Assembly: GCA_964573885.1 (NCBI GenBank)
Contig: CAZNLL010000047.1
Span: 1-25,003 of the forward strand
DNA from: CAZNLL01 sp964573885
GTDB taxonomy: Bacteria; Desulfobacterota; DSM-4660; Desulfatiglandales; Desulfatiglandaceae
Direction: 5' to 3'
DNA length: 25,003 nt
The position numbers and the translations under genes were made by a program. The notes under the pieces were generated by a model. The model saw only the letters and a program-made list of their open reading frames with translations, ran no database searches and was not told the origin of the DNA. The first letter of the stretch is position 1. Each line of letters begins with the position of its first letter. Below, piece by piece: positions 1 to 7,013 of this stretch.

Positions 1-137
1 AGTAAACATGTCAAGTCAACTGTTCACTTTTTTGGACCCCTTCCAGCAGAAAGGTCTCTGATTTCTAAGGCTTTTGGAATTTCCAGCATTGGCATGCTTT
101 TTTCATAATTCTTACTGAAGACTCTTCTGCATCAGGA

Positions 138-722
138 GTGGCAGGGTCTTTTGGAAGTGATAACGCTCAGATCAGCAGGAGGCGGCTATGTCTAGTTGGT
201 TATATCTGTCAAGGGATTCCGAAGGCCCTTTCTCAAGAAAGGTCCTGTAAAGGGGGCCGTCCGGATCGCTTTGTGGGGATGCACTGGTTCAATCCCCCTG
301 CCATTATGCGACTGATTGAAATCCCGCGGGGCACGGGTACGAGTGACGAGACGGTGGAAAAAGCCGAGGCCTTGGCGAAAAGGCTGGGCAAAACACCTGT
401 GGTATGCAAGGATTCCCCGGGATTTGTGGTAAACAGGATCCTGAACGTATGGTATAATGAAGCCATGCGCATGGTGGACGAAGGCATGGCCAGCGTGGAG
501 GATATAGACAGGGCCTTCCGGGACGGTGGCGGATTTCGTATGGGCCCCCTGGACCTCCGGGACCTGGTGGGGCTCGATGTGGCCCTCCAGATTGTCGGTT
601 CCCTTTACAGCCGCCTGGGGCAAGAGAAGTTCAGGCCCCCGGAATGCCTGAGACAGCGTGTGGCCGCTGGACATTTTGGGAGAAAGACAGGAGAGGGATT
701 TTACAAATACGGGGCGTCTTGA
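138..722 (+). pseudogene. 3-hydroxyacyl-CoA dehydrogenase, N-terminally truncated remnant
   Basis: Intact members of this family oxidise 3-hydroxyacyl-CoA to 3-ketoacyl-CoA with NAD in beta-oxidation. They have an N-terminal Rossmann domain and a C-terminal helical domain. Here family-like sequence begins only at about base 258 (RPDRFVGMHWFNPP, the end of the NAD domain). It continues through KTPVVCKDSPGFVVNRI to the terminal KTGEGFYKY. The GxGxxG nucleotide-binding half, roughly 115-120 residues, is absent. The 40 codons before base 258 do not resemble the family in any of the three frames. The only upstream start is a GTG at 138 without a convincing ribosome site. The stop lies 45 bp before the thiolase, so this was probably the first gene of a dehydrogenase-thiolase pair. 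It could be a stand-alone C-terminal domain, but a truncated remnant is more likely. Bases 1-137 show no recognisable gene. Confidence 0.7.
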
Positions 723-767
723 AGCAGGCGGAAACGCCAAAGCCAAGAGGAAGGAAGGGATCGTGAC

Positions 768-2033
768 ATGGAAGAGGTCGTTATTGTGAGCGGGGTGAGG
801 ACTCCCATAGGGAGCTATGGGGGGACCTTGCGGGACATACCTTTATACAGATTGGGCAGCCTGGTCATGAATGAGGCCATCAAAAGGGCAGGTGTGGAAC
901 CTGACCGGGTGGATGATGTGATTATGGGCCAGTCCTATCAAAACGGGGAATGCGCCAACGCGGCCCGGGTGGCCCTTCTGGATGCAGGCTGGCCGGACTC
1001 CGTGCCTGCCGTAACCCTGGATCGCCGCTGTTGCTCGGGGCTGGACGCCGTCTTCTTTGGAGTCATGAAAATCCAGACGGGAAACGCCGATATTGTCGTT
1101 GCAGGCGGATTGGACAGTATGAGCCAGGGCGAGCTTTATGTCCCGGGGCACATAAAATGGGGCCTAGGGGGAAAGAAGGACGAAAAATGGGGATTTATGC
1201 CGCGAGGCCATGGCGCCCTGTCCATGTGGGGTATCCCGCTCTACGACAGGATCCAGAGGGCCAGGGTCATGTCCCAGCCCATCGATAGATATGGTGAACT
1301 CAATTCCATGATGGCCTGGGCCGAGACAGCCGCCAAGAAGGAGAAAATCACCCGTGAGGAGGCGGACAAATGGGCCCTGAGAAGTCATCAACGAGCCATT
1401 GCCGCTATTGATTCAGGAAAATTCAGTGAAGAAATTGTGCCCGTCCCGGTGCCGCAGCGAAAAGGAGAGCCCCGCCTCTTCGAGGAGGACGAAACCCCAA
1501 GACGGGACACCACCCTGGAGAAACTGGCCAAGCTTCGATCTGTGTATCCCGAGGGCATATGCACGGCGGGTAATTCCTCGACTGAAAATGACGGGGCCGC
1601 GGTGGTGGTACTCATGAAAGGGGATAAGGCCGGAGAATTGGGACTGGAACCCCTGGCAACATTCAAATCCTGCGCCATCGCAGGCACGGATCCCACCTTA
1701 ACCTATCCTGCCGTGCCCGCATCGGTGACCAAGGCCTTGGACAAAGTGGGGATTGCCATAGACGAAGTAGACCTTATCGAAATACAAGAGGCCTTTGCTG
1801 TACAGGCCCTGGCCGATGCCAGAATGATGGATGTCAAGGAGGCGGATTTTGACGCCAAGATCAATGTCAACGGTTCGGGCATTTCCCTGGGCCATCCCAT
1901 TGCTGCAACGGGCGCCATGAGGCTTGTAACTCTTGTTCACGAGATGAAAAGGCGTGGTTCCCGTTACGGCCTGGAGACGATATGCGGGGGCGGAGGCCAG
2001 GGCATTTGTGCCGTGGTGGAAGGAAGCAGGTAA
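768..2033 (+). CDS. Thiolase (acetyl-CoA C-acyltransferase)
   Basis: This 421-aa protein is a thiolase-superfamily enzyme that either cleaves 3-ketoacyl-CoA with CoA or condenses acyl-CoA units. The nucleophile motif is DRRCCSGLDAV, with Cys88 in the catalytic position. The C-terminal motifs are GHPIAATGAM (His376) and CGGGGQG (Cys406, the general base). The usual NEAFA motif reads QEAFA at Gln340, and Gly after the catalytic Cys is replaced by Cys89. The protein is somewhat longer than the common 390-395 aa because of extra sequence around residues 125-160. The ATG at 768 follows AGGAAGGAAGGG at 8-12 nt. It lies 45 bp behind the dehydrogenase remnant, which suggests a fatty or aromatic acyl-CoA pathway. 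The substrate cannot be told from sequence. Confidence 0.92.
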   Translation: MEEVVIVSGVRTPIGSYGGTLRDIPLYRLGSLVMNEAIKRAGVEPDRVDDVIMGQSYQNGECANAARVALLDAGWPDSVPAVTLDRRCCSGLDAVFFGVMKIQTGNADIVVAGGLDSMSQGELYVPGHIKWGLGGKKDEKWGFMPRGHGALSMWGIPLYDRIQRARVMSQPIDRYGELNSMMAWAETAAKKEKITREEADKWALRSHQRAIAAIDSGKFSEEIVPVPVPQRKGEPRLFEEDETPRRDTTLEKLAKLRSVYPEGICTAGNSSTENDGAAVVVLMKGDKAGELGLEPLATFKSCAIAGTDPTLTYPAVPASVTKALDKVGIAIDEVDLIEIQEAFAVQALADARMMDVKEADFDAKINVNGSGISLGHPIAATGAMRLVTLVHEMKRRGSRYGLETICGGGGQGICAVVEGSR

Positions 2034-2160
2034 TCAAATGCCGTAAAAGGACCACCTGGTAACCGGCATGACAGGGGCGCTTGGATTCTTTCTCGTGAAG
2101 GTGGAATGGAAGCGCCCCATTTTTTATCCAGGGGGTTTTGTCTTCCATCGGGGATGTGAC

Positions 2161-2186
2161 GGCCGGTGACTCCGGCCCAATGTTTT
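2161..2186 (+). terminator. Possible terminator after thiolase
   Basis: A perfect 6-bp GC stem (GGCCGG, 5-nt loop, CCGGCC) is followed within a few bases by TTTT. It lies in the 217-bp gap between thiolase and transporter. It is short for a strong intrinsic terminator and could instead belong to the transporter leader. Confidence 0.35.
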
Positions 2187-2250
2187 CACGGAGTTGCCAT
2201 TAATGTGTTCCTGAGGATTCACCGCAAGGAGAGACCCGGGGGTTTCCGGT

Positions 2251-3447
2251 ATGCCTGACAAGGGCCACAACACGAGGACAGGCCTTTGGACCGTCATATT
2301 TTCCGCGACCAGCGTGGTATGGCCCGGGGCGCTCATGCTGGGTTATCCGGGAGTCATGGCACCCTTCTGGCAGCACATGTTCAAGGTGGGCGACGGACCC
2401 CTCGGCAATATCATGTTTTTCATGTGGCTGCCCGTAGGGGTCTTCATGTACCTGGTGGGCCGGTGGCACCAGAGATATGGGACCAGGGTTGTGAATTCCC
2501 TGGGCGCCATCATCTGCGGCATGAGCCTGTTTATCGCGGCCCATGCTTCGGGGATCGCCATGGTCTATATGTGGGCCTTCTTCCACGGGATCGGCACCTG
2601 TGCCGTCTATAATCCCGCCCTCACGGCGGCACAGAACTGGTATCCTGAAAGGAAAGGTCTGGTCTCTGGAATTGTAAACCTCTTTTTCGGCATCGCCGCG
2701 GCCGGCATGGTTCCTGTGTTCCGGTATTTGCTCCAGTCTTTGGGTTATGTGGGGATGCACAGGGTGCTTGTGGTGATGGTGCTGGGGGTCGGTCTCCTTG
2801 CCAGCCGCTTTGTGGTCAATCCCGGGCTTCAGGCGTCTACTCCGGATCAGGGAACATCACTGAGTGTGGGAGAGGCCTTAAGGACCAGGGGCTTCTGGTT
2901 CCTGTGGCTGACCTGGGCCTTTCAGGGGGCTGCCGGGACATCCATGGTGATCTTTCTGACCCCCTTTGGCCTGTCCAAGGGCTTTAGCCTCGAGTCTGCG
3001 GTTCGCATCCTGATGGTGTTCAACTTGACCAACGGATTGAGTCGCATCTTTTCGGGGTACCTTTCAGACAGTCTGGGCCGCGCTTTTGTCATGAGCATGA
3101 CCTTTTTTGCCGCGGCCGGGGCATATTTTCTGTTGCCCCACGTAGGTTCCCCAACAGCGGCGGAGGGACTGGCGGCGGTTGCAGGCTTTGCCTTCGGGAC
3201 CTTGATTACGGTGACAGCGCCTCTGGTGGCGGAGTGTTTCGGCCTCAAGAACTTTGGGGCTATCTTTGGGATTACCTGGTCGGCCCTGGGTTTTGTCTCC
3301 GGCCTGATCGGGCCTTCATTAGGCGGCTACCTCCTGGATATGACCCACGGTAACTTCCTGATTCTCCTTTCCCTCTTGGGCCTCTACTCGCTGATCTCAG
3401 GGGTTATGGTGCGCCTTGTGGTTCCTCCCCCTTGCAGGTCCGCGTGA
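2251..3447 (+). CDS. MFS transporter, oxalate/formate antiporter-like (OFA family)
   Basis: This 398-aa inner-membrane protein has about 12 hydrophobic segments in two six-helix halves, the normal MFS plan. The region AQNWYPERKGLVSGIVNLFFG after the fourth segment is typical of OFA-family carriers, where a WFPEKRG-like loop precedes helix 5. The second half has the matching NGLSRIFSGYLSDSLGR loop. OFA members exchange or take up small carboxylates, but the substrate is not predictable here. The ATG at 2251 is preceded by AAGGAGAG about 16 nt upstream, longer than ideal, with no better in-frame start. The gene follows the thiolase after 217 bp and is probably transcribed separately. Uptake of an organic acid that feeds acyl-CoA metabolism is a reasonable guess from context only. 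Confidence 0.85.
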   Translation: MPDKGHNTRTGLWTVIFSATSVVWPGALMLGYPGVMAPFWQHMFKVGDGPLGNIMFFMWLPVGVFMYLVGRWHQRYGTRVVNSLGAIICGMSLFIAAHASGIAMVYMWAFFHGIGTCAVYNPALTAAQNWYPERKGLVSGIVNLFFGIAAAGMVPVFRYLLQSLGYVGMHRVLVVMVLGVGLLASRFVVNPGLQASTPDQGTSLSVGEALRTRGFWFLWLTWAFQGAAGTSMVIFLTPFGLSKGFSLESAVRILMVFNLTNGLSRIFSGYLSDSLGRAFVMSMTFFAAAGAYFLLPHVGSPTAAEGLAAVAGFAFGTLITVTAPLVAECFGLKNFGAIFGITWSALGFVSGLIGPSLGGYLLDMTHGNFLILLSLLGLYSLISGVMVRLVVPPPCRSA

Positions 3448-3521
3448 GATGAACACATAGAAAACACCATGACCATGATATGGGGCTATTTTGAGAGGAA
3501 GAGAATTCTGTGGTAGGGTGA

Positions 3522-3705
3522 ACCCCGTTATTGCATAAAAGGCGCTCAAGCATTCTGCCTTTTATGGCTTCAAAGGCCACTTTTAACGCTTTAAATTTGG
3601 AATGCACCAATAGTGATATCCAAACCCTGGATGTAAAATAGAATAAGTTTCTGTTATTGCTGTGTTTATATGTGTAAAAACTGAATGCGTTTGCGATAAC
3701 GGGGT
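3522..3705. repeat. Small inverted-repeat element (MITE-like candidate)
   Basis: The ends 3522-3535 (ACCCCGTTATTGCA) and 3692-3705 (reverse complement ACCCCGTTATCGCA) match at 13 of 14 positions in inverted orientation. They enclose about 156 bp of AT-rich sequence. Just inside the left end is a perfect 10-bp hairpin, CATAAAAGGC at 3534-3543 and GCCTTTTATG at 3557-3566. No transposase is present. The size and terminal repeats resemble a miniature inverted-repeat element, but no second copy or target duplication is visible in this window. Confidence 0.45.
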
Positions 3706-3736
3706 GAAGTGAAAAGACAAGGGGGAAGGGAAAGAC

Positions 3737-5503
3737 ATGTCCTGGGATCTAAATGACCTTTACAGGGGTGCGGATGACCCTCGACTTTGGGAGGACCTGG
3801 AAGGGGTCAAGGAAAGGGCCCGGGCCTTTACTCACCGCTATAAGGGGGAACTGGCGAGGCCTGATCTGGATGCCAAAACCTTGTTCTTTGCCCTCAAAGG
3901 GTATGAGTCCATTCATGATGTGGCAATGAAGGCCTATGCCTATGCCTGGCTCCGGTGGGCCTCCAATACCCGGGATGGGGCCGCAGAGAGACTCCTTAAA
4001 AGGGTAAGGGAGGCATGGGCCCACATCTCTGAAGGGCTCACCTTTTTCGAGGTGGAGATCATGGCCCTTCCCGAAAAGGACCTGAAGGCTTTGACCGCGA
4101 ATGAAGCCCTTTCAGAATACCGCCATTATCTTATGAATCTGGCCAGGCGCCGGGTCTACACCCTCAGTGAGGCGGAGGAGGGCATTATAAAGACAAAGGA
4201 CCTGTCCGGGAAAGAAGCCTTTATTTCTTTATACCAGGAGATTATGGGCGCTCTCGTCTTCACTGTGCCGGGGCAGGGCGCGGTGAAACGCCTCAACAAG
4301 GACCAGGTCCTCGGTCTTCTCTATTCCCCGGAGGCGGGAATCCGGGAAAGGGCCATGGCGACCCTCTTTAATGAATTGGGAGAGAAAGGCAGGGTCTTCA
4401 AAACCATCCTCAATGCCCTTATTTTGGACCACCAACTGGAGTGCAGCAGGCGGGGATATCCTTCCCCCATGGATAAGGGCCTCCTTGCCAACGGGGTGGA
4501 CGCCGGGACCGTTGAAAACATGATGGTGGTGGTCGAAAAACGCTACCCTTCGGCAAGGCGCTACTACCGGACCAAGGCATCCCTCTTGGGGTTGAAGGGG
4601 CTTAAGCTCTCCGACATCTATGCCCCCCTGGGAGGAGAGAAGATTATTATAGAATACCCCCGGGCCAAGTCCCTGGTGTTGGATGTGCTGAAGGCCTTTC
4701 ATCCCCTCTTTTACTCCCTGGCTTGCGAGTTTTTTGAAAAAGGCCGCATTGACCGGGAAGGGCGGACGGGCAAGTTGAGCGGGGCCTTTTGTAAGTGTTA
4801 CACCCCATCCCAGCCCCCCTATCTCTCTCTCGCCTACACAGGCGAGATGCGAGACCTCATCACCCTGGCCCATGAACTGGGACACGGGATTCATTACAGG
4901 CTGTCATCCAGGCAGGGTTTTCTCAATTTTGCTCCCTCGCCCCTTATGGCTGAAACAGCCTCCACCTTTTTGGAGCGCGTCCTGATGGATCATCTTTTGG
5001 AGAGGGGGCTATTTGATGTCTCCAGAACCGCCCTGGCCGCATGCCACCTTGAGGGGATCTTCCTTGGCATATTCCGGCAGAACGTGTTGACCCGTTTCGA
5101 ACAGAGGCTTTACCAGGAAGGGGGGGACGGGCTTGGTGAGGAGGAGATCTGTCAAATCTGGTGGGAGGAAAATGCAAAGCTCTATGGCCCTGATGTGGAG
5201 ATGGAGGACTCCTACCGCTGGGGCTGGACAGCGGTCCCCCACTTTTTCGGCCTCCCCTTTTACTGCTATAGCTACATTTCCGGGAATCTGCTTTCCCTGG
5301 TCCTGTTTGAACGCTATAAGAGGAAAGGGGGCCCTTTCCTGGAAGAGGTCATCGACCTCTTCAGTTCGGGTGCGGCGTCCTGGGACCGGCTCAAGGATAT
5401 GGGTTTTGATCTCAGGGATCGGGATCTATGGGATGAGGCCTTCGAGGGTGTGGAAGCCCTTGTGGACGGTTTGAATCAGGTCGAAAGACCTGGTCCGGTA
5501 TAA
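3737..5503 (+). CDS. pepF: M3 family oligoendopeptidase (PepF type)
   Basis: This 588-aa protein is a zinc metallopeptidase of family M3, expected to degrade short peptides in the cytoplasm. The zinc motif HELGH is at residues 379-383 with catalytic Glu380. The third ligand is Glu406 in PLMAETAS, the spacing expected for M3. The upstream LAYTGEMRDLITLAHELGH block is typical of the PepF/M3B branch, as is the overall length near 600 aa. There is no signal peptide or membrane segment. The ATG at 3737 follows GGGGGAAGGG. The gene is monocistronic, and its last 28 bp overlap the end of a convergent small gene. The inverted-repeat element lies directly upstream and may have affected its promoter. 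Confidence 0.93.
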   Translation: MSWDLNDLYRGADDPRLWEDLEGVKERARAFTHRYKGELARPDLDAKTLFFALKGYESIHDVAMKAYAYAWLRWASNTRDGAAERLLKRVREAWAHISEGLTFFEVEIMALPEKDLKALTANEALSEYRHYLMNLARRRVYTLSEAEEGIIKTKDLSGKEAFISLYQEIMGALVFTVPGQGAVKRLNKDQVLGLLYSPEAGIRERAMATLFNELGEKGRVFKTILNALILDHQLECSRRGYPSPMDKGLLANGVDAGTVENMMVVVEKRYPSARRYYRTKASLLGLKGLKLSDIYAPLGGEKIIIEYPRAKSLVLDVLKAFHPLFYSLACEFFEKGRIDREGRTGKLSGAFCKCYTPSQPPYLSLAYTGEMRDLITLAHELGHGIHYRLSSRQGFLNFAPSPLMAETASTFLERVLMDHLLERGLFDVSRTALAACHLEGIFLGIFRQNVLTRFEQRLYQEGGDGLGEEEICQIWWEENAKLYGPDVEMEDSYRWGWTAVPHFFGLPFYCYSYISGNLLSLVLFERYKRKGGPFLEEVIDLFSSGAASWDRLKDMGFDLRDRDLWDEAFEGVEALVDGLNQVERPGPV

Positions 5504-5784
5504 GGCTTGGGCATGGTGTTATCGCGAACCAAACGAAACAGCTGGAGTTCCGCGTGGTCTATTCCGGGCGGTTTCACGCCGTACCGCATGAATTGGATAA
5601 AGGCGTCCAGAATATCCGCATACCTGGCCCAGGTTCCTTTGTCCGAGCCGTGCGCATCTTTGCGACGTCGAGACTGGCGCCAGGCTTCCACCGCCTCCTG
5701 GTCCGCCAAGTAAATAATATCAGAATATTCCCTGTCTTTTATCTCCTCCATAAACTGCTTTAGATCACAGGATGAGGAAATCAT
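5476..5784 (-). CDS. Hypothetical protein, candidate Pho regulon member
   Basis: This is a 102-aa soluble protein with no signal peptide, no membrane segment and no family that I recognise. It is rich in charged residues, with an acidic helical N-terminus (FMEEIKDREYSDIIYLADQE) and a basic patch WRQSRRRKD around residue 35. The reality of the gene rests on its start: GGAGG sits 5 nt before the ATG at 5784. A well-formed promoter with two TAACA repeats and a TACAAT hexamer lies about 80-110 bp upstream. Its 3' end overlaps the convergent peptidase gene by 28 bp, so the two transcripts could be mutually antisense at their tails. The promoter pattern matches pstS and phoB 12-15 kb away, which suggests a role in phosphate limitation. 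The molecular function is unknown. Confidence 0.65.
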   Translation of the reverse strand: MISSSCDLKQFMEEIKDREYSDIIYLADQEAVEAWRQSRRRKDAHGSDKGTWARYADILDAFIQFMRYGVKPPGIDHAELQLFRLVRDNTMPKPYTGPGLST

Positions 5785-5863
5785 AAGGTCCTCCGCAATT
5801 CGATCGGGTCATGGTGGAGTGCAATGAGGGCGTCCACAAGCGGGCTTTGTTTGAACACAAACC

Positions 5864-5894
5864 ATTGTATGATGGAATTGTTAGGATTTTGTTA
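5864..5894 (-). promoter_or_regulatory. Pho-box promoter of the 102-aa gene
   Basis: On the minus strand two CCTAACA repeats occur exactly 11 bp apart (TAACA at 5894-5890 and 5883-5879). Nine nucleotides later comes TACAAT (5869-5864), a good -10 hexamer. The spacing is identical to that at pstS and phoB. There are only two repeats, the size of one minimal PhoB dimer site. Confidence 0.55.
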
Positions 5895-5976
5895 GGAAAG
5901 GGAGACTTTTTTACTCAAGAGCGTTAAGTTCGATAAGAGCGTTATGATCGTGAAGGGGTCAACGGGTCGGGGGGAA

Positions 5977-6030
5977 AGTGACCAGTGAACACTGACCAGT
6001 GAAGAGTGATCAGTGAACAGTGATCAGTGC
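5977..6030. repeat. Short tandem repeat (AGTGATCAGTGAAC type)
   Basis: Degenerate tandem copies of AGTGA(C/T)CAGTGAA(C/G) run for about 54 bp. Each copy is partly palindromic (CACTGACCAGTG, AGTGATCAGTG). The function is unknown. It is most likely a simple repeat. Confidence 0.7.
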
Positions 6031-6100
6031 GGGAGTAGCAAAAGCACCTGAATCCTTGGATCCTGAGATGTGAGATGTGGGATGGAGGCAGCGGTTTTTC

Positions 6101-6128
6101 TTGTCATGGGAGGACATCCTTGTAGAAT
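6101..6128 (+). promoter_or_regulatory. Sigma-70-type promoter for the secreted protein gene
   Basis: TTGTCA (6101-6106), a 16-bp spacer and TAGAAT (6123-6128) match the housekeeping consensus at 5 of 6 positions in each hexamer. Predicted transcription starts near 6135, about 40 nt before the ATG at 6177. Confidence 0.55.
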
Positions 6129-6176
6129 AGCCTAAGGCGAAGACCCTTTAGAACGCCAAGCCAAGAGGAGGGAGTC

Positions 6177-6533
6177 ATGTTTCGATCAGGTATGGTAGGT
6201 TTCGTGGCAATCGTTTGTTTTTTGTGGCTCTTTTTGGGGTTGAGCCCTGCAGGGGCCCAACCCCTGGGCATCGTTTCGGGCCAGGGCCGGCAGCCGGCCC
6301 AACACCAGGTCCTTTCCTCTCCCTGTGGAAGGTATGTCTTTGGGCAGATCTCCGATTCCACCAAAGACCAGTTCATGGTGGACACCTTTTCCGGGCGTTT
6401 GTGGCGCATTGCAGAAAGTGGAAGGCTCGGCATGTACCTTAAACCGGTTCCCTATCGTACCGACGAAGGCACATGTTCGTTGCCGCCCGGTCCTGAGGCC
6501 CCGCAAAAGCCGGGTGAGGACGCCGAGAAGTGA
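6177..6533 (+). CDS. Small secreted protein of unknown function
   Basis: This 118-aa precursor has a clear signal peptide: a basic start, a hydrophobic core (VGFVAIVCFLWLFLGL) and a probable cleavage after AGA at residue 27. The mature part of about 91 aa contains CGRYVFGQISDSTKDQ, then DTFSGRLWRI. This reads like one small beta-rich module in which a value or state is reported against a substrate, but I cannot assign a family firmly. It ends in a Pro/Glu-rich tail. The two cysteines at about residues 50 and 99 could form a disulfide bond. The start is supported by GAGGAGGGAG upstream of the ATG and by a promoter 50 bp before that. The gene stands alone, divergent from the 102-aa gene. A T8 run follows the stop codon. 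Export to the periplasm is well supported, but the function is not. Confidence 0.75.
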   Translation: MFRSGMVGFVAIVCFLWLFLGLSPAGAQPLGIVSGQGRQPAQHQVLSSPCGRYVFGQISDSTKDQFMVDTFSGRLWRIAESGRLGMYLKPVPYRTDEGTCSLPPGPEAPQKPGEDAEK

Positions 6534-6652
6534 GTCCCTTCAAGGCCTTTTTTTTGCACAATGCAATGGGCTTGAACCTTCCGGGGGGCATTTGCGGGTA
6601 TTTCATGGCATAACTCTTTGAAATTATAGTTGATAACTGTGGATTGAAGGTG

Positions 6653-6697
6653 CATGCAAAATGCAATGCTTCCAGCCCTTGAATTCATGCAAAATGC
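6653..6697. repeat. Direct repeat CATGCAAAATGC
   Basis: Identical 12-mers occur at 6653-6664 and 6686-6697, 33 bp apart, about three helical turns. A related GCACAATGCAATG lies at about 6556. They sit 90-130 bp upstream of the sigma-54-type promoter, where activator sites are usually found. A role as enhancer sites is inference only. Confidence 0.4.
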
Positions 6698-6787
6698 CAG
6701 GATATGGCCTGCCAATCCAGGGGACCCATTGCGGCCCGGGCAACTTAACCTGCCGGGATTTTTTTGAATATCTGTGTGATCATAAAT

Positions 6788-6804
6788 TTGGCAGGATTCT
6801 TGCT
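6788..6804 (+). promoter_or_regulatory. Sigma-54 (-24/-12) promoter
   Basis: TTGGCAGGATTCTTGCT carries the invariant GG (6790-6791) and GC (6802-6803) exactly 10 nt apart, with good agreement to the YTGGCACG-N4-TTGCW consensus. The predicted start near 6815 gives a leader of about 200 nt for the HPt gene. Confidence 0.6.
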
Positions 6805-6945
6805 AAATAAAAAAACGAGGCTAAGGGACGTGGTGGACGGTTAACTTATAGACTCAACCCAGGTTTGACTTTTTGGCATGTGAAAAACGGTTTATTCATA
6901 ACCCAACCCCAAAGCTTTTTTGGCTTATCCAAGCGTCATTATTGA

Positions 6946-6988
6946 GATAGAGACCCAGGGATCATAGCCGGATCCGTGGGTCTCTATC
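6946..6988 (+). promoter_or_regulatory. Long hairpin in the HPt gene leader
   Basis: GATAGAGACCCA (6946-6957) pairs perfectly over 12 bp with TGGGTCTCTATC (6977-6988). An inner GGATC/GATCC stem of 5 bp lies inside. It ends 25 nt before the HPt start codon and has no clean T-run. It may act as a terminator, an RNA stabiliser or a translation control element. Confidence 0.6.
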
Positions 6989-7013
6989 GTCCTTTCTGGG
7001 CAGGAAAAAAACC

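Larger units (their letters stand above)
5785..6176. other. Intergenic region with divergent promoters and repeats
   Basis: This 392-bp gap separates two divergent genes. It holds the minus-strand Pho-like promoter, a direct repeat of AAGAGCGTTA (about 5917-5944, period 18), the AGTGAYCAGTGAAC-type tandem repeats at 5977-6030, a short GAGATGT duplication near 6066 and the plus-strand promoter at 6101-6128. No further gene is supported. Confidence 0.6.
6534..7013. other. Long intergenic region with sigma-54 promoter and hairpin leader
   Basis: This 480-bp region is AT-rich and has no supported gene. It holds a T8 run just after the upstream stop codon (6548-6555), a direct repeat of CATGCAAAATGC, a sigma-54-type promoter at 6788 and a long hairpin at 6946. 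The promoter-hairpin arrangement could produce a leader of about 200 nt or a separate small RNA. Confidence 0.5.

Noticed and set aside
2200..2760. 186-codon open frame on the minus strand, opposite the MFS transporter
   Set aside because: His/Gly/Pro-rich antisense translation without a start signal.
3404..3610. 68-codon open frame on the minus strand over the inverted-repeat element
   Set aside because: No ribosome site, no family, and it spans the hairpin of the repeat. Better explained by the mobile-like element.
5917..5944. Repeated AGAGCGTTA upstream of the 118-aa gene as an additional Pho box
   Set aside because: The period is 18 bp, not 11, and no -10 element lies at the expected distance.
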